DNA from: Paratrimastix pyriformis
Taxonomy: Eukaryota; Preaxostyla; Paratrimastigidae
NCBI GenBank assembly: GCA_027972325.1
Contig: JAPMOS010000011.1
Span: forward strand, 741,112 to 805,111
Length of the DNA: 64,000 nt
Reading direction: 5' to 3'
Position numbers and translations under genes: made by a program. The notes beneath the pieces were generated by a model. That model saw only the letters and a list, made by a program, of their open reading frames with translations. It had not been told where the DNA came from and did no database searches. Below are positions 1 to 11,800 of the stretch, in pieces (position 1 is the stretch's first letter; each line of letters starts with the position of its first letter).

Positions 1-3000
1 CGTCCGCGACTGCAGCACGGCCCTGGTGGTCCCCTGCGACCCGGCCGGGTGCAGCCCCGAGCGCCCCTGGATCCTCGTCCCCGACCGGCAGACCGTCCGC
101 ACCCCATCCTGGCGGGGAGGGAGGGAGGAGGGGGAGGAGGGCATCTTGGGTGGGAGGAGCCTCGCCCCGGCTGTTCCTGGCGGATGTTGACGCGACCCGG
201 CGACCCGTTGTTGCAGGCTGGCCCGGAGGGCGAGGGCCCCTTCACGCTTGTCATCTCGTCGGAGTCCCCCCTCGACGACCTGGTCCTGGAGGCGCGCCCC
301 GATCGGTCCGCCCAGGGCTCGGCAGGGGCACGGGCACGGGGGCAGGGGTAGGCAGGGGCTCGGGGCCACTGGAAGGGAAGGATCGTCTCACAGCAGCTTG
401 TCTGCCCCCCAGGGCGGCTTCCCTGGAGGCCACCGGGTCGTGGGGAGGCTGGGAGCTGTGCGGCAGCGCGCCCTCGCTGACCAACCCCCAGTTCGCCCTC
501 ACCCTCGGCCGCCCCCTCGAGCACGCAGCTGTCTGCCCCGCCCCCCTCGATCCTCACCCCCGCCCAGCCAGGCCCCGAGCCAGCCCGGATCCCGTCAAAC
601 CATCGCCACCACGGTGTGGCCCGGGGCTGGGGGGGGCCAGGTGACGCTGGAGCGGCTGGATGCCCCCGCGGGTTCCGCCCCGGGGCTTGTCTTCGGCCTG
701 TACGAGCTGCCCGCCCTGCAGCCCCTGCGCCGGCTGGTCTGCCCGGCGGCCCCCGTCGACCGGGCTGCCCTGGCGGCCGCCGAGCGGGGCGAGGAGGAGC
801 GCGCCCAGCTGGCTCACAAGGCCCGCGACGGGGTCAGGCCCCAGGAGCCGCCCCAACGCCGGCCGGGCAGCCCAGTCACGGCCAACGCGGCCTCCGACCG
901 CCCCGCCGCCTCGGCCGCCCACACCATCGGGACCGGGGATGGCGGTGAGGGTGACGATGCCGAAGAGGCCCAGGCGCCCCCCCGCCTGCTGCTGACCAGC
1001 CCCTACTGGACCCGCAACCAGGTCCGCCCGCCGCCCCAGCCACGCCTGCCCCCCGTCCAGCCGGCCGCCTGCCCCGCACCGCGCCGCACCGCCCATGCCC
1101 CGCCCCGCCCATGCCCCGCCCCGCCCATGCCCCGCTCCGCCCCTGTCACGAACGGTTCCTTGGGCGGTGGGGCGGCGGTGGGTCTGTGTAGATCACCGTG
1201 AGCGATGTCAGCCTGCCCGCGGGCCGGTACGTGCTTGTGGGTGGGCAGCAGTTCCCCACCCCGGGCCGGCTGCGGTTCGCGGTCCAGAGCCCCGTCCCGG
1301 GGGGCCTCGAGGGGGCCGCCCTGGCCCTCCTGCCCTGCCACGCCACCGTCCTGGTCCGGCAGCGGAGCCCGCCGCCTCGCTCCTCGGCCCCTCGCCTCTT
1401 CCCTTCTCGTGCCCACTCCGATGGCCGCTGTTCGTGGCGGGCTGCATCTGCCTGGCCGGGGGGGTGTGGCTGCAGGACGGCTGCTGGCGGGGTTTCGAGG
1501 CAGCCGGGTTCCGGTCGCCGGCCAACCCGCAGGTGGAGCTGCGCTGCACGGCCTGGAAGCCCGGGGCGGCCCTGCCCCGGGTGCAGCTCATCCTCAGCAG
1601 GCCCGCGCTCCCCGAGGCCCGCGACCCCGCCGCCCCAGCAGCGCCCAGCAAGCAGGACCCCGCCCAGGGCTCGCCGTCGCCGCCCTCACCATCGCCCTCG
1701 CCCGCGCCCTCTGGGTGCCCCCTGGACGGGATGGCCCTCCTCGCATACCGGTCCGGCCCTCGGCTCGCCCCTTCCCCTCCCGCTGCCCTCCCTCCCCCGC
1801 TGTCATTTTTTTTTTTTTTTGACTATTCCTTCACAGTCTTGAGAAAGTTTTCGATTTTTTCAGAAACGACCAAAATTGTAGAAATCAAAGCAAACACATC
1901 TGTGAAGACAGTTTATTTTTGATTTTTTGAAGGGCAGGTGAGTCGGCATGACATTATCGAGTACCGACTTTTCAGAGCGCCCTTTTTCGCACGGGAGGTT
2001 TAACCAAGCATAGGGCAACACTTTTGGTGGGTCAGATTCACTGGCAAGTGAGTTTTTGGAGGGTGACCACTCGCCAGTGCGATCGAATTCCCTGGTGTGG
2101 CCTCGAGGGTGCGGATTCCTTTTGGGTGTTGCCCATCCTGAAGGTTATGTGTAATTTGGAACTATGGTCAAGTTGGATTAGGCGTTTATTTTTGACCGAG
2201 TTGTGGTGGGTTCGAATCCTGTCGGCGCTTGTCTTTTTCTCTCCGTTCATGACGAAATCTCAAGATCGGCTCACAGAATCGGCGCGAAACTTCCTTCCCC
2301 CCAAGACTTATTGACCTGCGAGTGGGCATCGACTCTTTCAGACCCAACTCACGAACTCATCGTCAGAGGTGCGTGGATGATATCGAATTTTTGTTGGCAG
2401 AGGACAATATGACCATACACTGTGCTATCAATTGGAGGTGTGCTACCAATTGATCCCACGCTAACTTCAGCCAACTCAACAGGATCATTTCTGAGATGAC
2501 GTCGACCCAATGTCACCCTTCAAAAAGTGATCGAAGATGCTCAAAAAATGGTGGGATTGATCTGTGGGTGAAAGAAACTTGACTTCCCTTGCTTCTGCTT
2601 TTCCGCGACCTTTTTCTGTGTGGTGGATGGCGTTCCGCCGCCTGAAAAACCACCACAAAAAAAACAGCCAACCAAAACCAGGTTCGAGCCTCTCCGGAAA
2701 TTTTAAAAATCTCTGGCATTTCCAGTGCCCCTGCTTCCTTTTTTCGCGATGGTCCCTTGGAGTTCTCTGTGAACGGCGTGCTACGATTGGAATCACTTGG
2801 TACGTTGACGAGGTCTGCCATCCCACTCAATTCAATCTCTTAACCTTTCCGCACTCCTCCTCTTCAGTCTTAGCGCATTTGGAGGCGCCATTCAGCTTAA
2901 TGCGATTTATTTCCGCAATGCGGCCCAACGGATGCTCAGCCATCACCATCGCTCTTACATCATCTACGATCACCTGCGGCCAGCAGTGCCTCAATGTTGC

Positions 3001-3202
3001 TTGGTGCAAATACGCCGCATCTCTGGCAGTGGACTGCTGCACAGTGGTCGCGCACAACCAGTGCTTCTTCCCTGGGCTGGTCCACTTCCCGCGTTGACTT
3101 TCGTGTGATTTACTGGCTGGTCCGGATTTTGGCCAGGCACGCCTTGACCTCCGTGGAGAGCGTGAAGTATTGAGCTGGGTCCGTGGCACGCGTTCTCCTC
3201 CA

Positions 3203-3235
<33 letters not shown>

Positions 3236-4562
3236 CTCCCTCCCCCCCCACACACACACCCATCCCATCCCCACCCCCACCCCACCCCCGCCCCTGCCCC
3301 TGCCCCTGCCCCTGCCCCTGCCCCTGCCCCTGCCCCTGCCCCTGCCCCTGCCCCTGCCCCTGCCCCCTGCCCCTGCCCCTGCCCCTGCCCCTGCCCCTGC
3401 GCCCGCCCCGCCCCTGCGCCCGCCCCCTGCCCCCGCCCCGCCCCGCCCCGCCCCCGCCCCGCCCCGCCCCGCCCCCGCCCCCGCCCCACCCCGCCCCACC
3501 GCCCCACCACGCTCCCACCACGCACGCTCCCACCACGCTCCCACCACCCCACCCACCCGACCCCACACGACCCCACACGACCCCACACGACCCCACACGA
3601 CCCCACACGACCCCGCCCTTGAGCGCTCCACCACAACACGACCTCCAAGTCTAACCGTCTTCCCCCACCCACCCTCACCCTCCAGTCTCCGGATCATCCC
3701 CCACGGCGGCCATTTGGATCCACCGGCTTCCGACATCGTGCGAGCCTCCTCATGCGGGCCCCCCCTTCCTTGATGGCACTCGCTTCGCCATGCCCGGTCC
3801 CCCCCCAGCACCGCCCGCGTTTCCAACACCGGCTCCACCTGCCATCGCCGTGTCATCAACCACACCTGTGCACCATGCGCCTGTGGGCCTGCGGCGTGGT
3901 CCCAGTCAGCAGGCCCCTTCTCGATTGGTTTCTTACATGCTCCACACACATACCCGTCGTCAAGCCGCACTGCCTCTTCGCCCGCTTCTTGGCGGTCGTC
4001 CTGACGTGGGGGACAAAGACACAAGCGCCCCGAGCCGCGCTCACCACCACCGTCACCGGGGCCGCCCTCCGGCAGCTGCAGCAGCAGCATGCGTCCCACC
4101 CCATGCCCGCTCCCCCTCGGCCATCTGGCTGCCCACTACGCTGACGCCCCAGCTGCCCGCCCAGTGGCGCCTCGTCTGGGCTGCGGCACCTCCCACCCGG
4201 GGCCGCCCCGCCGAACTCCCGACGTGGTGCCACAGGATGTCATGACGCTGAATTGCACGATGCTCAGCCATTTGACGGCACAGGAGCAGACGGACGCAGG
4301 CTCACTGGTTGATGGGAAGAATGATGTCGTATCACCCTCCTGTCCTCTCTCTGCGGTTGTTGTCTTTATGTCTCCCATAGTCCAGCTGGTTGATTGCTGG
4401 TTTTCTATACGTAAGACCAGGGGTTCAATTCCCCGAACTTCCAATAGCTTTTTTTGCTGAGGAACAGCCTTGTAGGGGCACACCTTGGGAGTCTTGGCTA
4501 AAAATTTTTTCTAATTTTTTTTTTCCAATAAATTTCATCAAGACTCTGGAGGATTAGCCTTT

Positions 4563-4593
<31 letters not shown>

Positions 4594-7500
4594 GCCATGG
4601 AGGTAGAGTCCATGGCAACGGTACAGTGGCATATACACCGCTCACCCCCGCTGTCATCCCTCCCCCGCTGCCACCCTCCCGCTGCCATCCCTCCCCCGCT
4701 GCCACCCTCCCGCTGCCATCCCTCCCCCGCTGTCATCCCTCCCCCGCTGTCATCCCTCCGCTCCGTCCCGTCGGCCGTTAGCCACATCCTTTGGTCTGCC
4801 GGCGGTGTCGATGCCTGTGCAGGGGGCTGCCGGGCCGCTGGGGGCGGCGCCGTGTGCGGCTGGACGCGGCCACGCTGGCGGCCCAGTCGGAGTTCAGCCG
4901 CGCCCGGGCCCTGGAGCTGGCCCTGGCCCTGGCCGCCCCGACCGAGGACCACGAGGCCACCCGGGGCGGGCTGCTCGACCCGACCGGCCTGCCCTGGATC
5001 CTCGTCCCCTGCCGCGAGAAGGTCCCCGCCACGCGCTGCCCCGTGAACCCCTCCCCCCCCCCCCCCCCCCCCCCCTGGCTGCCTCTCCGCGCATCCATTG
5101 ACGCGGCCCCTGGTTGGGGGCTGGGGTGCGGTCGGTGCCCCGTGCGGGGCGGCGGTGGTGCAGGTGGGGCCCGAGGGCGAGGGCCCCTTCCGGCTGACCG
5201 TCCTGGCGGACAGCCCCGACATCGCGGCCACCCTCCTCGCCCCGGCCACCCCGCCCGCACCGCCCGAGCAGCCCCACAGGGAGCGTTTCCTGTCTGCCCC
5301 GCCGGCCACCCACCCGCAAGGGGACAAGGAGACACCCCACCCAGGGAGCGGGTCGGCTCACGCGCATGGCTGCGTGTCTGGGGCCCGGGGCCCGGGGCCG
5401 GGGCCCGGGGCCTGGGGCCTGGGGGCAGAGAGGTTCTTGCTCGGCACGGGGCCGCCCCGGGCAGCGTGGTGGACGAGGTGGGCCGGGCCGAGCGGGGCCG
5501 CTTCTACCTCCGCAGCTGCCCCACGGCCGACCTGCTGGGGCTGGGGGCGCCCTTCGTCGACCCGGACTTCCCGCCCTGTCCGGCCTCCATCACAGGGCCC
5601 AGCCCCAGGACGGTCCGCCCCACCACCAGGCTGCCCCCCCCCCCCCCCCCCCCCGTCCCGTCCCGCCCCGTCCCGTCCCACGCCCGGCCCCGGCTGCCCC
5701 TGACCGGGCCGTCGGGTGGTCGGTGGTGGTTGGTATGGTTGGCCTGGGCGTGTGGTTGGCCTGGGCGTGTGGTTGGCCTGGGCGTGTGGTTGGCCTGGGC
5801 GTGTGGTTGGCCTGGGCGTGTGGTTGGCCTGGGCGTGTGGTTGGCCTGGGCGTGTGGTTGGCCTGGGCGTGTGGTTTGTGGTTGGTGCGGTGGTGCCGCG
5901 CAGCCACGAACACGCTGACGGCGGCCGAGGTGCTGGGTGCGGTGCACCACTGGGCGCGCCTGCCCGACTTCTGCGAGGCCCCGCGACTCTTCGTGGGGGC
6001 GTCGAGCCGGGCGACGTGCGGCAGGGCCTGATGCCCGACTGCTGGCTCATGTCGGCCATCGCCAGCTGCTCGACCCGGCCCGACCTGGTGCAGGCCATCT
6101 TCGGCCAGTGCGCCGTCAATCCGCAGGGCGTCTACAGCCTGCGCCTCTTCGCCAACCAGATGCCCTACTACGTCGTCGTGGTCCGCCCTCCCCTCCTCGG
6201 CCTCTCCTGTCACCCCGGCTCGGCTCCTTGCTCCCCCTCGCTTTTCACTCCCTTCACGCTTTATCCCGGCGGGCGGGCGGGCGGGCGGGCGGGCGGGCGG
6301 GCGGGCGGGCGGGCGGGCGGGCGGGCGGGCGGGCGGGCGGGCGGGCGGGCGGGCGGGCGGGCGGGCGGGCGGGCGGGCGGGCGGACGGACGGGCGGGCGG
6401 GCAGGACGACTACATTCCGGTGGGGCCCAACAACGCGCCCTGCTTCGCCCACAGCCTGGACGGGGACGAGGCCTGGGTTGTGCTGCTGGAGAAGGCCATG
6501 GCCAAGCTGCACGGCGGCTACTATGCCCTGACGGGCAGCGGGGCCCACAGCATGGGCACCTCGGCCGCCCTGCGCATGATGACCGGCGGCGTGGCGGCCG
6601 TCTTCCAGCACGCAGACCCCGAGCAGGTCCGCCCACCACCCGCCCACAGCCCGCCCACAGCCCGCCCACAGCCCGCCCACAGCCCGCCCACAGCCCGCCC
6701 ACAGCCCGCCCACAGCCCGCCCACAGCCCGCCCACAGCCCGCCCACAGCCCGCCCACAGCCCGCCCACAGCCCGCCCACAGCCCGCCCACGACCCGCCAC
6801 GCCTCTTGGCCGGCCATCGCGGTTGCGGGCGAGTGTGTGACCCTGTCCCGGCACCTCCTTGGGGGGGCGCGGGCGGGGGGGACGTGGCGGCAGGTTTGGT
6901 GGCGGCCCTGAGCGCGGGCCACGTGGCGGGCGCCACCTCGGTCGATGACCCGGCCATCAAGGAACTCGTCCGCCCATGCCCTTGCCCAGGCCCAGGCATC
7001 ATCACCATCATCACCATCACCATCACCATCACCATCACCATCACCATCACCATCACCACCATCACCATGACAGGTGGGTCATCATCAGTTGCATCCCGCC
7101 CACTCCCTCCCTCCCTTCCCTCCCTCCCTCCCTTCCCTCCCTCCCTTCCTTCATTCCTTCCCTCCCTCCCTCCCGGGACGGTCGGCCGCGCAGGGCTTGG
7201 TGCCGCTGCACGCGTACTCGCTCATCGGCTACCAGGTCATCGGGCTGCCTGAAGGCGGGTCGGCCCGGCTCTTCAGGGTGCGCAACACCTGGGGCCGCCA
7301 CGAGTGGACCGGCCCCTGGTGGTCCGCCCGCTGCCCCCCATCGCTCGCCTGCCCGCCCTCCGGCCCGCCTGTCTGTGCCCGCCTCAGGCGCCCCGGCCCC
7401 CCTTCACCCCCGGCAGCGACGGGGCCCCCGAGTGGACGCCCGAGGCGCTGGGCCAGCTCAGCCAGCAGGCCGCCAACCAGGACGACGGCTGCTTCTTCAT

Positions 7501-8669
7501 CGCCCTGCACGACTACGTCCGCCCCCACCCTCGCCCGCTGCCCTCGCCCGCTGCCCTCGCCCGCTGCCCTCGCCCGCTGCCCTTGCCCGCTGCCCTTCGC
7601 CCGCTGCCCCCTTTCCTCGCCCGCTGCCCTTCGCCCGCTGCCCCCTTTCCTCGCCCGCTGCCCTCGCCCCGCCCGTCTGCCCGTCTGCCCGCTTCTGCCA
7701 CCACCCGCGACCCTCACCCAACATGGGCAGCTGGGCGTGGGCGACCCTCACCCAACATGGGCGGCTGGGCGTGGTGGTGGGCAGTGCCGCTGCTTCATGG
7801 ACACGTACACCTGCCGTCTGCCCGGCCCCGCCGATGCGGCCCAGCGCTTCGAGGTCCGCCCCCCAGTTGCCCTTCCCCGCCCCGCTGGGCGGCCAGTGGG
7901 GTTGGTGGGCCGGTCCGGCCGCATCGGAACCTCATGAATCCCACCCGCATGGAACCCCATGAACGCATGGAACCCCATGAACGCATGGAACCCCATGAAC
8001 GCATGGAACCTCATGAATCCCACCCGCGGGCCGGCCTCTTGGGCCCCGCGCCAGCCGGTCCTATCCGGGCCACCCCCGCCCCCCCCCCCCACCCCGCCCC
8101 GCCCCCCCCCGCCCCCCCCCCGCCCCCCCCCCCCCCCCCGCCCCGCCCCGCCCCGCCCCCCGTCCCATCGCCCCCCTCGGTCGTCCTCATCGCTCACCCT
8201 CTGGCCCTCTGCCCGCTCAGGGGGCCGATCGGGGCGGCCCCGTGACGGTGGAGCTGACCGTGGGCTACGAGGACTTCCTCCGCCACCGGCGCGGGATGGT
8301 GCTCTTCCTGTTCGCCCTCCCCCAGGGCGCCCCGTCCGCCTCCTGCGCCTCGTTCGAGTCCGTCGCCCTCCCTCCCCGCCTACTCCCTTCCTGTGGTCTC
8401 CGCCCAGCCGGCTCATCCCGCCACACGCACGACGGTGTGGCAGCGAGCTGCGGGAGGTGGCCCGGAGCGAGTACAGCTGCGCCCGGCGGGTGGGGCTGAC
8501 CTTCGAGGGGCCCGCCGGGCCGGCGGACTACCTGCTGGCCGCCTGCCTGGAGGACCCCCAAGCGGGCAGGCCCCAGGCGCCCCCCGGCGGCCTCGGCCAG
8601 GACCTGCCCTTCCGGGTGGCCGTCGTGGCGCAGGCCCCGGGCTCGCTGGCGGCCCTGCCGCGCCCTTAG
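1..8669 (+). CDS. calpain-type cysteine protease with N-terminal C2L-like domains (5' partial)
   Basis: This encodes a calcium-type cytosolic cysteine protease split by about 15 introns. The upstream exons (to 5612) repeat calpain beta-sandwich (C2L/domain III) signatures: WILVP at 69-83, LTNPQF near 480-497, SPANPQVEL near 1515-1540, then WILVPC and VGPEGEGPF at 4994-5190. The protease core follows: FVDPDFPP near 5555, a QG-x-x-PDCW block with catalytic Cys codon at 6040-6042, LLEKAMAKLHG near 6490, catalytic His in LHAYS (codon 7209-7211) and Asn in RNTWG (codon 7284-7286). C2L-like sequence runs to the TAG at 8667-8669. All three catalytic residues are present. Phase-consistent donors lie at 95, 306, 1022, 1354, 1751, 6181, 6968, 7322, 7517, 7854 and 8334, each starting GTCCG. 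A frame break precedes the Cys near 5992-5998, and the introns at 5613 and 6627 do not keep phase in my model. C2L repeats before the protease core differ from the human calpain order. Bases 1-1750 could be a separate gene, but phase fits across 1751-4822. Confidence 0.82.
2158..2229 (+). pseudogene. tRNA-like sequence (A and B boxes)
   Basis: An A-box match (TGGTCAAGTTGG, 2165-2176) and a perfect B-box (GGTTCGAATCC, 2209-2219) lie 44 bases apart, the spacing inside a real tRNA. The D stem can pair through GTC/GGC. The acceptor and anticodon stems do not pair, so this looks like a degraded tRNA or a tRNA-derived retroposon head rather than a working gene. Confidence 0.35.
2827..3180 (-). other. 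unidentified reading frame inside the insertion
   Basis: The minus strand carries a non-repetitive open stretch ending at 2827, with segments such as DDVRAMVMAEHPLGRIAEI and, in a neighbouring frame, QYFTLSTEVKACLAKIRTSQ. Composition is protein-like and unlike the low-complexity tract to its right (3190-3620). I do not recognise a family and see no reliable start. It may be the tail of a small gene carried by the insertion or captured host sequence. Confidence 0.25.
3189..3620. repeat. compound simple-repeat block (CT, CCCCTG, CCCGCC, ACGACCCCAC)
   Basis: Successive tandem tracts: CT dinucleotides from 3206, CCCCTG hexamers from about 3290 to 3400, CCCGCCCC-type units, CACCACGCTC near 3510-3545, and a 10-bp ACGACCCCAC unit at 3570-3612. 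These make long spurious frames on both strands. Confidence 0.85.
4371..4443 (+). pseudogene. second tRNA-like sequence
   Basis: An A-box-like TAGTCCAGCTGG (4378-4389) and a B-box GGTTCAATTCC (4422-4432) are again exactly 44 bases apart. A six-pair stem flanks CTATACGT in the anticodon position (8-base loop), and GGGG/CCCC closes the T loop. The acceptor stem does not form. Read as a tRNA relic or tRNA-derived element; the spacing shared with 2158-2229 argues against pure chance. Confidence 0.35.
5743..5876 (+). repeat. 18-bp minisatellite in calpain intron 5613-5903
   Basis: About seven near-perfect copies of an 18-mer (TTGGCCTGGGCGTGTGG-type) fill the middle of the intron. Confidence 0.9.
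6268..6403 (+). repeat. (GGGC)n array in calpain intron 6181-6404
   Basis: Roughly 30 GGGC tetramers reach almost to the CAG acceptor at 6402-6404. The intron begins GTCCGCCC. Confidence 0.9.
6641..6795 (+). repeat. 11-bp minisatellite CCCGCCCACAG in calpain intron 6627-6893
   Basis: About 13 copies of CCCGCCCACAG. Every unit ends in CACAG and so could serve as a cryptic 3' splice site. Confidence 0.9.
6998..7178 (+). repeat. (CATCAC)n then (CCCT/CCTT)n in calpain intron 6968-7193
   Basis: A CATCAC hexamer tract (about 6998-7068) is followed by a CCCTCCCTT pyrimidine tract to about 7175, just before the CAG at 7191-7193. Confidence 0.9.
7526..7672 (+). repeat. CTGCCCTCGCCCG minisatellite in calpain intron 7517-7784
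   Basis: About ten imperfect 12- to 14-bp units based on CTGCCCTCGCCCG directly follow the GTCCGCCC donor. Confidence 0.85.
7934..8160 (+). repeat. 18-bp minisatellite and C-rich tract in calpain intron 7854-8220
   Basis: Four units of ATGAACGCATGGAACCCC (about 7934-8020) precede a C-rich tract (about 8068-8160). Exon sequence resumes at 8221. Confidence 0.85.
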
Positions 8670-8763
8670 GTGGGGAAGCCGAGGGCAGGGGCCAGCGCCC
8701 ACCGCCCAAAGAAGCCAACCCGGCTGCCCTCCGCAGCGAACAGAGTCAGATGATCAAACACGA

Positions 8764-8791
8764 TTGTTGGGGGGGGGGGGGGGGGGGGGGG
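8764..8791 (+). repeat. poly(G) tract between convergent genes
   Basis: An uninterrupted G run of about 28 bases lies in the 180-bp gap between the calpain stop (8669) and the WD40-gene stop (8852). Confidence 0.9.
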
Positions 8792-8851
8792 AGAGGAGGG
8801 GGAGGGATGGCCCGAGAGCTGGGGGAGGGCTGAAAGGGGTGGGCGCGGTGG

Positions 8852-11800
8852 CTACTGGAGGGCGGCCGCGACCCGGTCGAGGTTGGCGGTGGACTGGGCC
8901 AGCACCGAGTCCAGGCCGGACTTGCAGGGGGTGACGGCCAGCTGGCGGAGCCGCTCGATGGCCGCCCGGACGAGCCCCGCCATCCGCCGCTTGGCCGCCA
9001 CCACGGGGGCGGCCTGGGGACCCCCGCCGCCGGCCGAGGCCGAGGCGCCCGCGAGGCCGAGGGCCTGCAGCAGGCCGGACATGTTCACCTGGGCCGACTC
9101 GAGGTCCGCCACCAGCCCGCCCAGCCGCTCGGGCAGCGTGGCCAGCGGGGCCGGCAGCCGGGCAATGTCGTGCAGCACCTGGGCCGCGTCCTGCACCGGT
9201 GGAGCGCAACGACACACCGTGAGCGAGCCGGGGGGGAAGGGATGCAGGCAGGGGGAGGCGCGGATGCCGGCGTGGGGAGCGGGAGGGGATGCTGGCGGGG
9301 GGGACAGTGGAGGCGGGGAGGGACCTGGATGACCCGGGCGGCCCGCTCGGCGGTGGCTGCGATTTCCTCGGCGGCCGCCTTGGCCTGGGCCCACGAGGAG
9401 GCCGAGCTCTTGGGGCCGCGCTGCTGCCTGAGGAGCAGCACCTGCTGCTGGTGGGCCCGGTGGGCCAGGGCCAGCTGCTCCTGCAGGGCCGTCAGGTGGC
9501 TGATGTACCGCGGGGCCGCGTCCTCCTCCAGGAAGTGCAGCAGGTCCTCGGCGAAGGGGAACCGCGAGATCTGCGCCCCCAGACGGCAGGCAGGCCAGGG
9601 GGACGCCCGGCCCGCCGAGTGAGCGTGGTCAGGGTCCGTCTTTCCGGAAGCCCGCCGGCCGATGGGAGGCCGAGGCGAGGACCCGACCGATGGGGGGGCC
9701 GGACGGACCTGGGCGCGGGTCTGCGAGGCGGTGATGATGCAGGGGGCGAACTGCTGCGACTCGAGGAGGGCCCCCAGGACGATGCCCACCAGGCGCTGCG
9801 ACTGGAACTTGGCGATGTCCTTGTAGTAGGCCGCGATCTTCTCCGGGGCCGGGGCCGGGTCCCCCGTGAACTGGGCCAGCAGCTTGGTCTGCAGGACCAC
9901 GTCCCCCGCCGCCATGGCCCCGCTGCCCGCAGTGCCGACGGCCGTCGCGGCCGCGTCGGCTGCCCGGCCCGAGCGACCCCCCGCGGCGGCCAGACCCACG
10001 ATGGCGGGCCCGGGGCCGCTCAGCGGGCCGGCGCCCTCGTAGATGGTGGGCCGCAGCACCTGCACGGCCACCTCGAGATACGGCAGCGCGTGGGGCGTGT
10101 TCAGGTACGCGTCCCTGGCCGTGGCGGGCGCAACGAGGAGGCGCAACAAGGAGGCGCAACAAGGAGGCGCAACAAGGAGGCGCACCGAGGGACGGGGAGC
10201 GGGCGGGGAAGGGCGAGAGGAGCGAGGGACCGGGGGGGGGGGGGGGGGGGGGGGGGGTCAGAAAGCCGTGTGAGGATGAAGCGGCGCCGGCCGACACCCA
10301 CCCGAAAGGCGAGGCCCCCGGCGGGCGGCGCCAAGTGGGAGGGGCGGACCCCATGCGGGCGGTGAGGTGGTAGCAGCGGTGCTCGTCCTTCTCCCGCAGC
10401 ATGGCCAGCGCCCCTGCACCGCCCCAGCACGACGCCACCAACGGCGCACCGCCGCACACAGGCCAGTAAGGGCATGGCCCATGGCCCACGGGGGCGGGCG
10501 GCCCACGGCCGCGAGGGCGACGATCGAAAGAAGGGCAGGGCAGGGCAGGACAGGACATGGCCGGGGCGGGGCGGGGCGGGGCGGGGCGGGGCGGGGCGGA
10601 CCCTGGAACATCTTCGGGGTCAGGAAGATCGAGGGCCCCCCGGCGCCGGCATCGTCCTCGTCGGGCTCCTCCTCGTCGTCTTCCTCGCCGGCGGGCTCCT
10701 CCAGGAGGGGGATGCCCTCGCCGTGGGGCCCGATCTCGTCCAGGTCCCACTCGGGGTCGGGGGCCCCCAGCTCCAGGGCGAGCCCCTCCCGGGCGGGGGC
10801 CTTCTGGGCCTCCGCGGCCGCCCGGGCGGCCACCTTGGCGGGAACCCGGGCCGCAGAGAGGAGGCCCGTCGCGCTCTTCCAGAGGCCCGAGGCGGCCTTC
10901 CCGGTGGCGGCCAGGGTGGCCGGGGCCTTGGCCTTGGCGGCGGGCAGGGGCCTCTTGGCCGACCCCAGGGCCCCCGTCGTGCGGGGCGACAGGCGCTCCT
11001 CCTCGGATTGCTCGCCCCCGTCCGCTTCGCCGGCGGCGCCCCGTTCGGGGTCCCGCTCCCGGCCGCGCGAAGAGGCCCGCCTGCCCCGACTGGCGGGGGG
11101 CTCGCGGGAGCTGGGGCCGTCCCGGTCGGGGCCCTCCGGGTCGGGGGCATCGGCCCCGAGGTCGCGCGAGCGGCGCGATGAAGGCCTCGAGGCGGGCCCG
11201 CGGCCTCCCGCCGATGCAGCAGACCGGCGCGACTGGGGCCGCTCCGCGTCCGGGTCCGGGTCCGGGTCCCCCCCATCGGACGCGCGATCGGGAGCGCCCT
11301 GGTCGTCGTCCCCTTCGCTGGCGCCCCCGCCGAAGGCCGCCCGCGGCACGGGCCGCACCACCCGGCGGGCCATCATCGACACGCCGCCCCGCCCACGGGG
11401 CCCACCCCGAGGCCCCTCCTCGCGGCCGGGCTCGTCGTCTTGGGGCTCGCCGTCATGTCCAGGCGCCGCCCCGTCGTCCCGTTCCTCCTCTTCCTCCTCC
11501 TCCTCCTCGGGGTGGGGGGCCAGTCGCCCTGCTTGGGACGGCGGCACCGCCCGGCGCCCGCCAGCCTTTGACAGGTCGCCCTTGTCCTTGTCCTTGTCCT
11601 TGCCCTCCTTGCCCTCCTCTCCCTTGTCCTGAGCGGCTGCCTCGGCGGCTTGGCGGCGGCGGCGGGCGATCATCTCGGCGAGGGCCGGGTCCTGGTCCTG
11701 GTCCTCGTCATCCTCGTCCTCGTCCTCATCGCCGTCCCCGTCCCCGTCCCCGTCGCGATCCCCGTCGCGATCCCCGTCGCGATCCCCGTCGCGGTCGCCG

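Larger units (their letters stand above)
1807..4644 (-). mobile_element. 2.8-kb insertion inside a calpain intron, possible retroposon
   Basis: The calpain intron 1751-4822 is about 3 kb, whereas its other introns are 100-370 bp. The 13-mer CCCCCGCTGTCAT occurs at 1794-1806 and again at 4645-4657. The DNA between starts with a run of T (1806-1820), as expected for a poly(A)-tailed element inserted on the minus strand with a target-site duplication. A second T run of about 25 lies at 4560-4584. The left 1.1 kb is much richer in A+T than the flanks and holds two tRNA-like boxes; 3190-3620 is a CT/CCCCTG/ACGACCCCAC tandem block. No reverse transcriptase or transposase motif was found. The 13-mer also recurs in the CCCTCCCCCGCTG(T/C)CAT minisatellite just to the right, so the duplication could be coincidental. 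Confidence 0.45.

Noticed and set aside
2827-3678. Gly/Ala-rich long minus-strand frames
   Set aside because: Most of their length is the CCCCTG/CCCGCC simple-repeat block; only the terminal non-repetitive part was kept, at low confidence.
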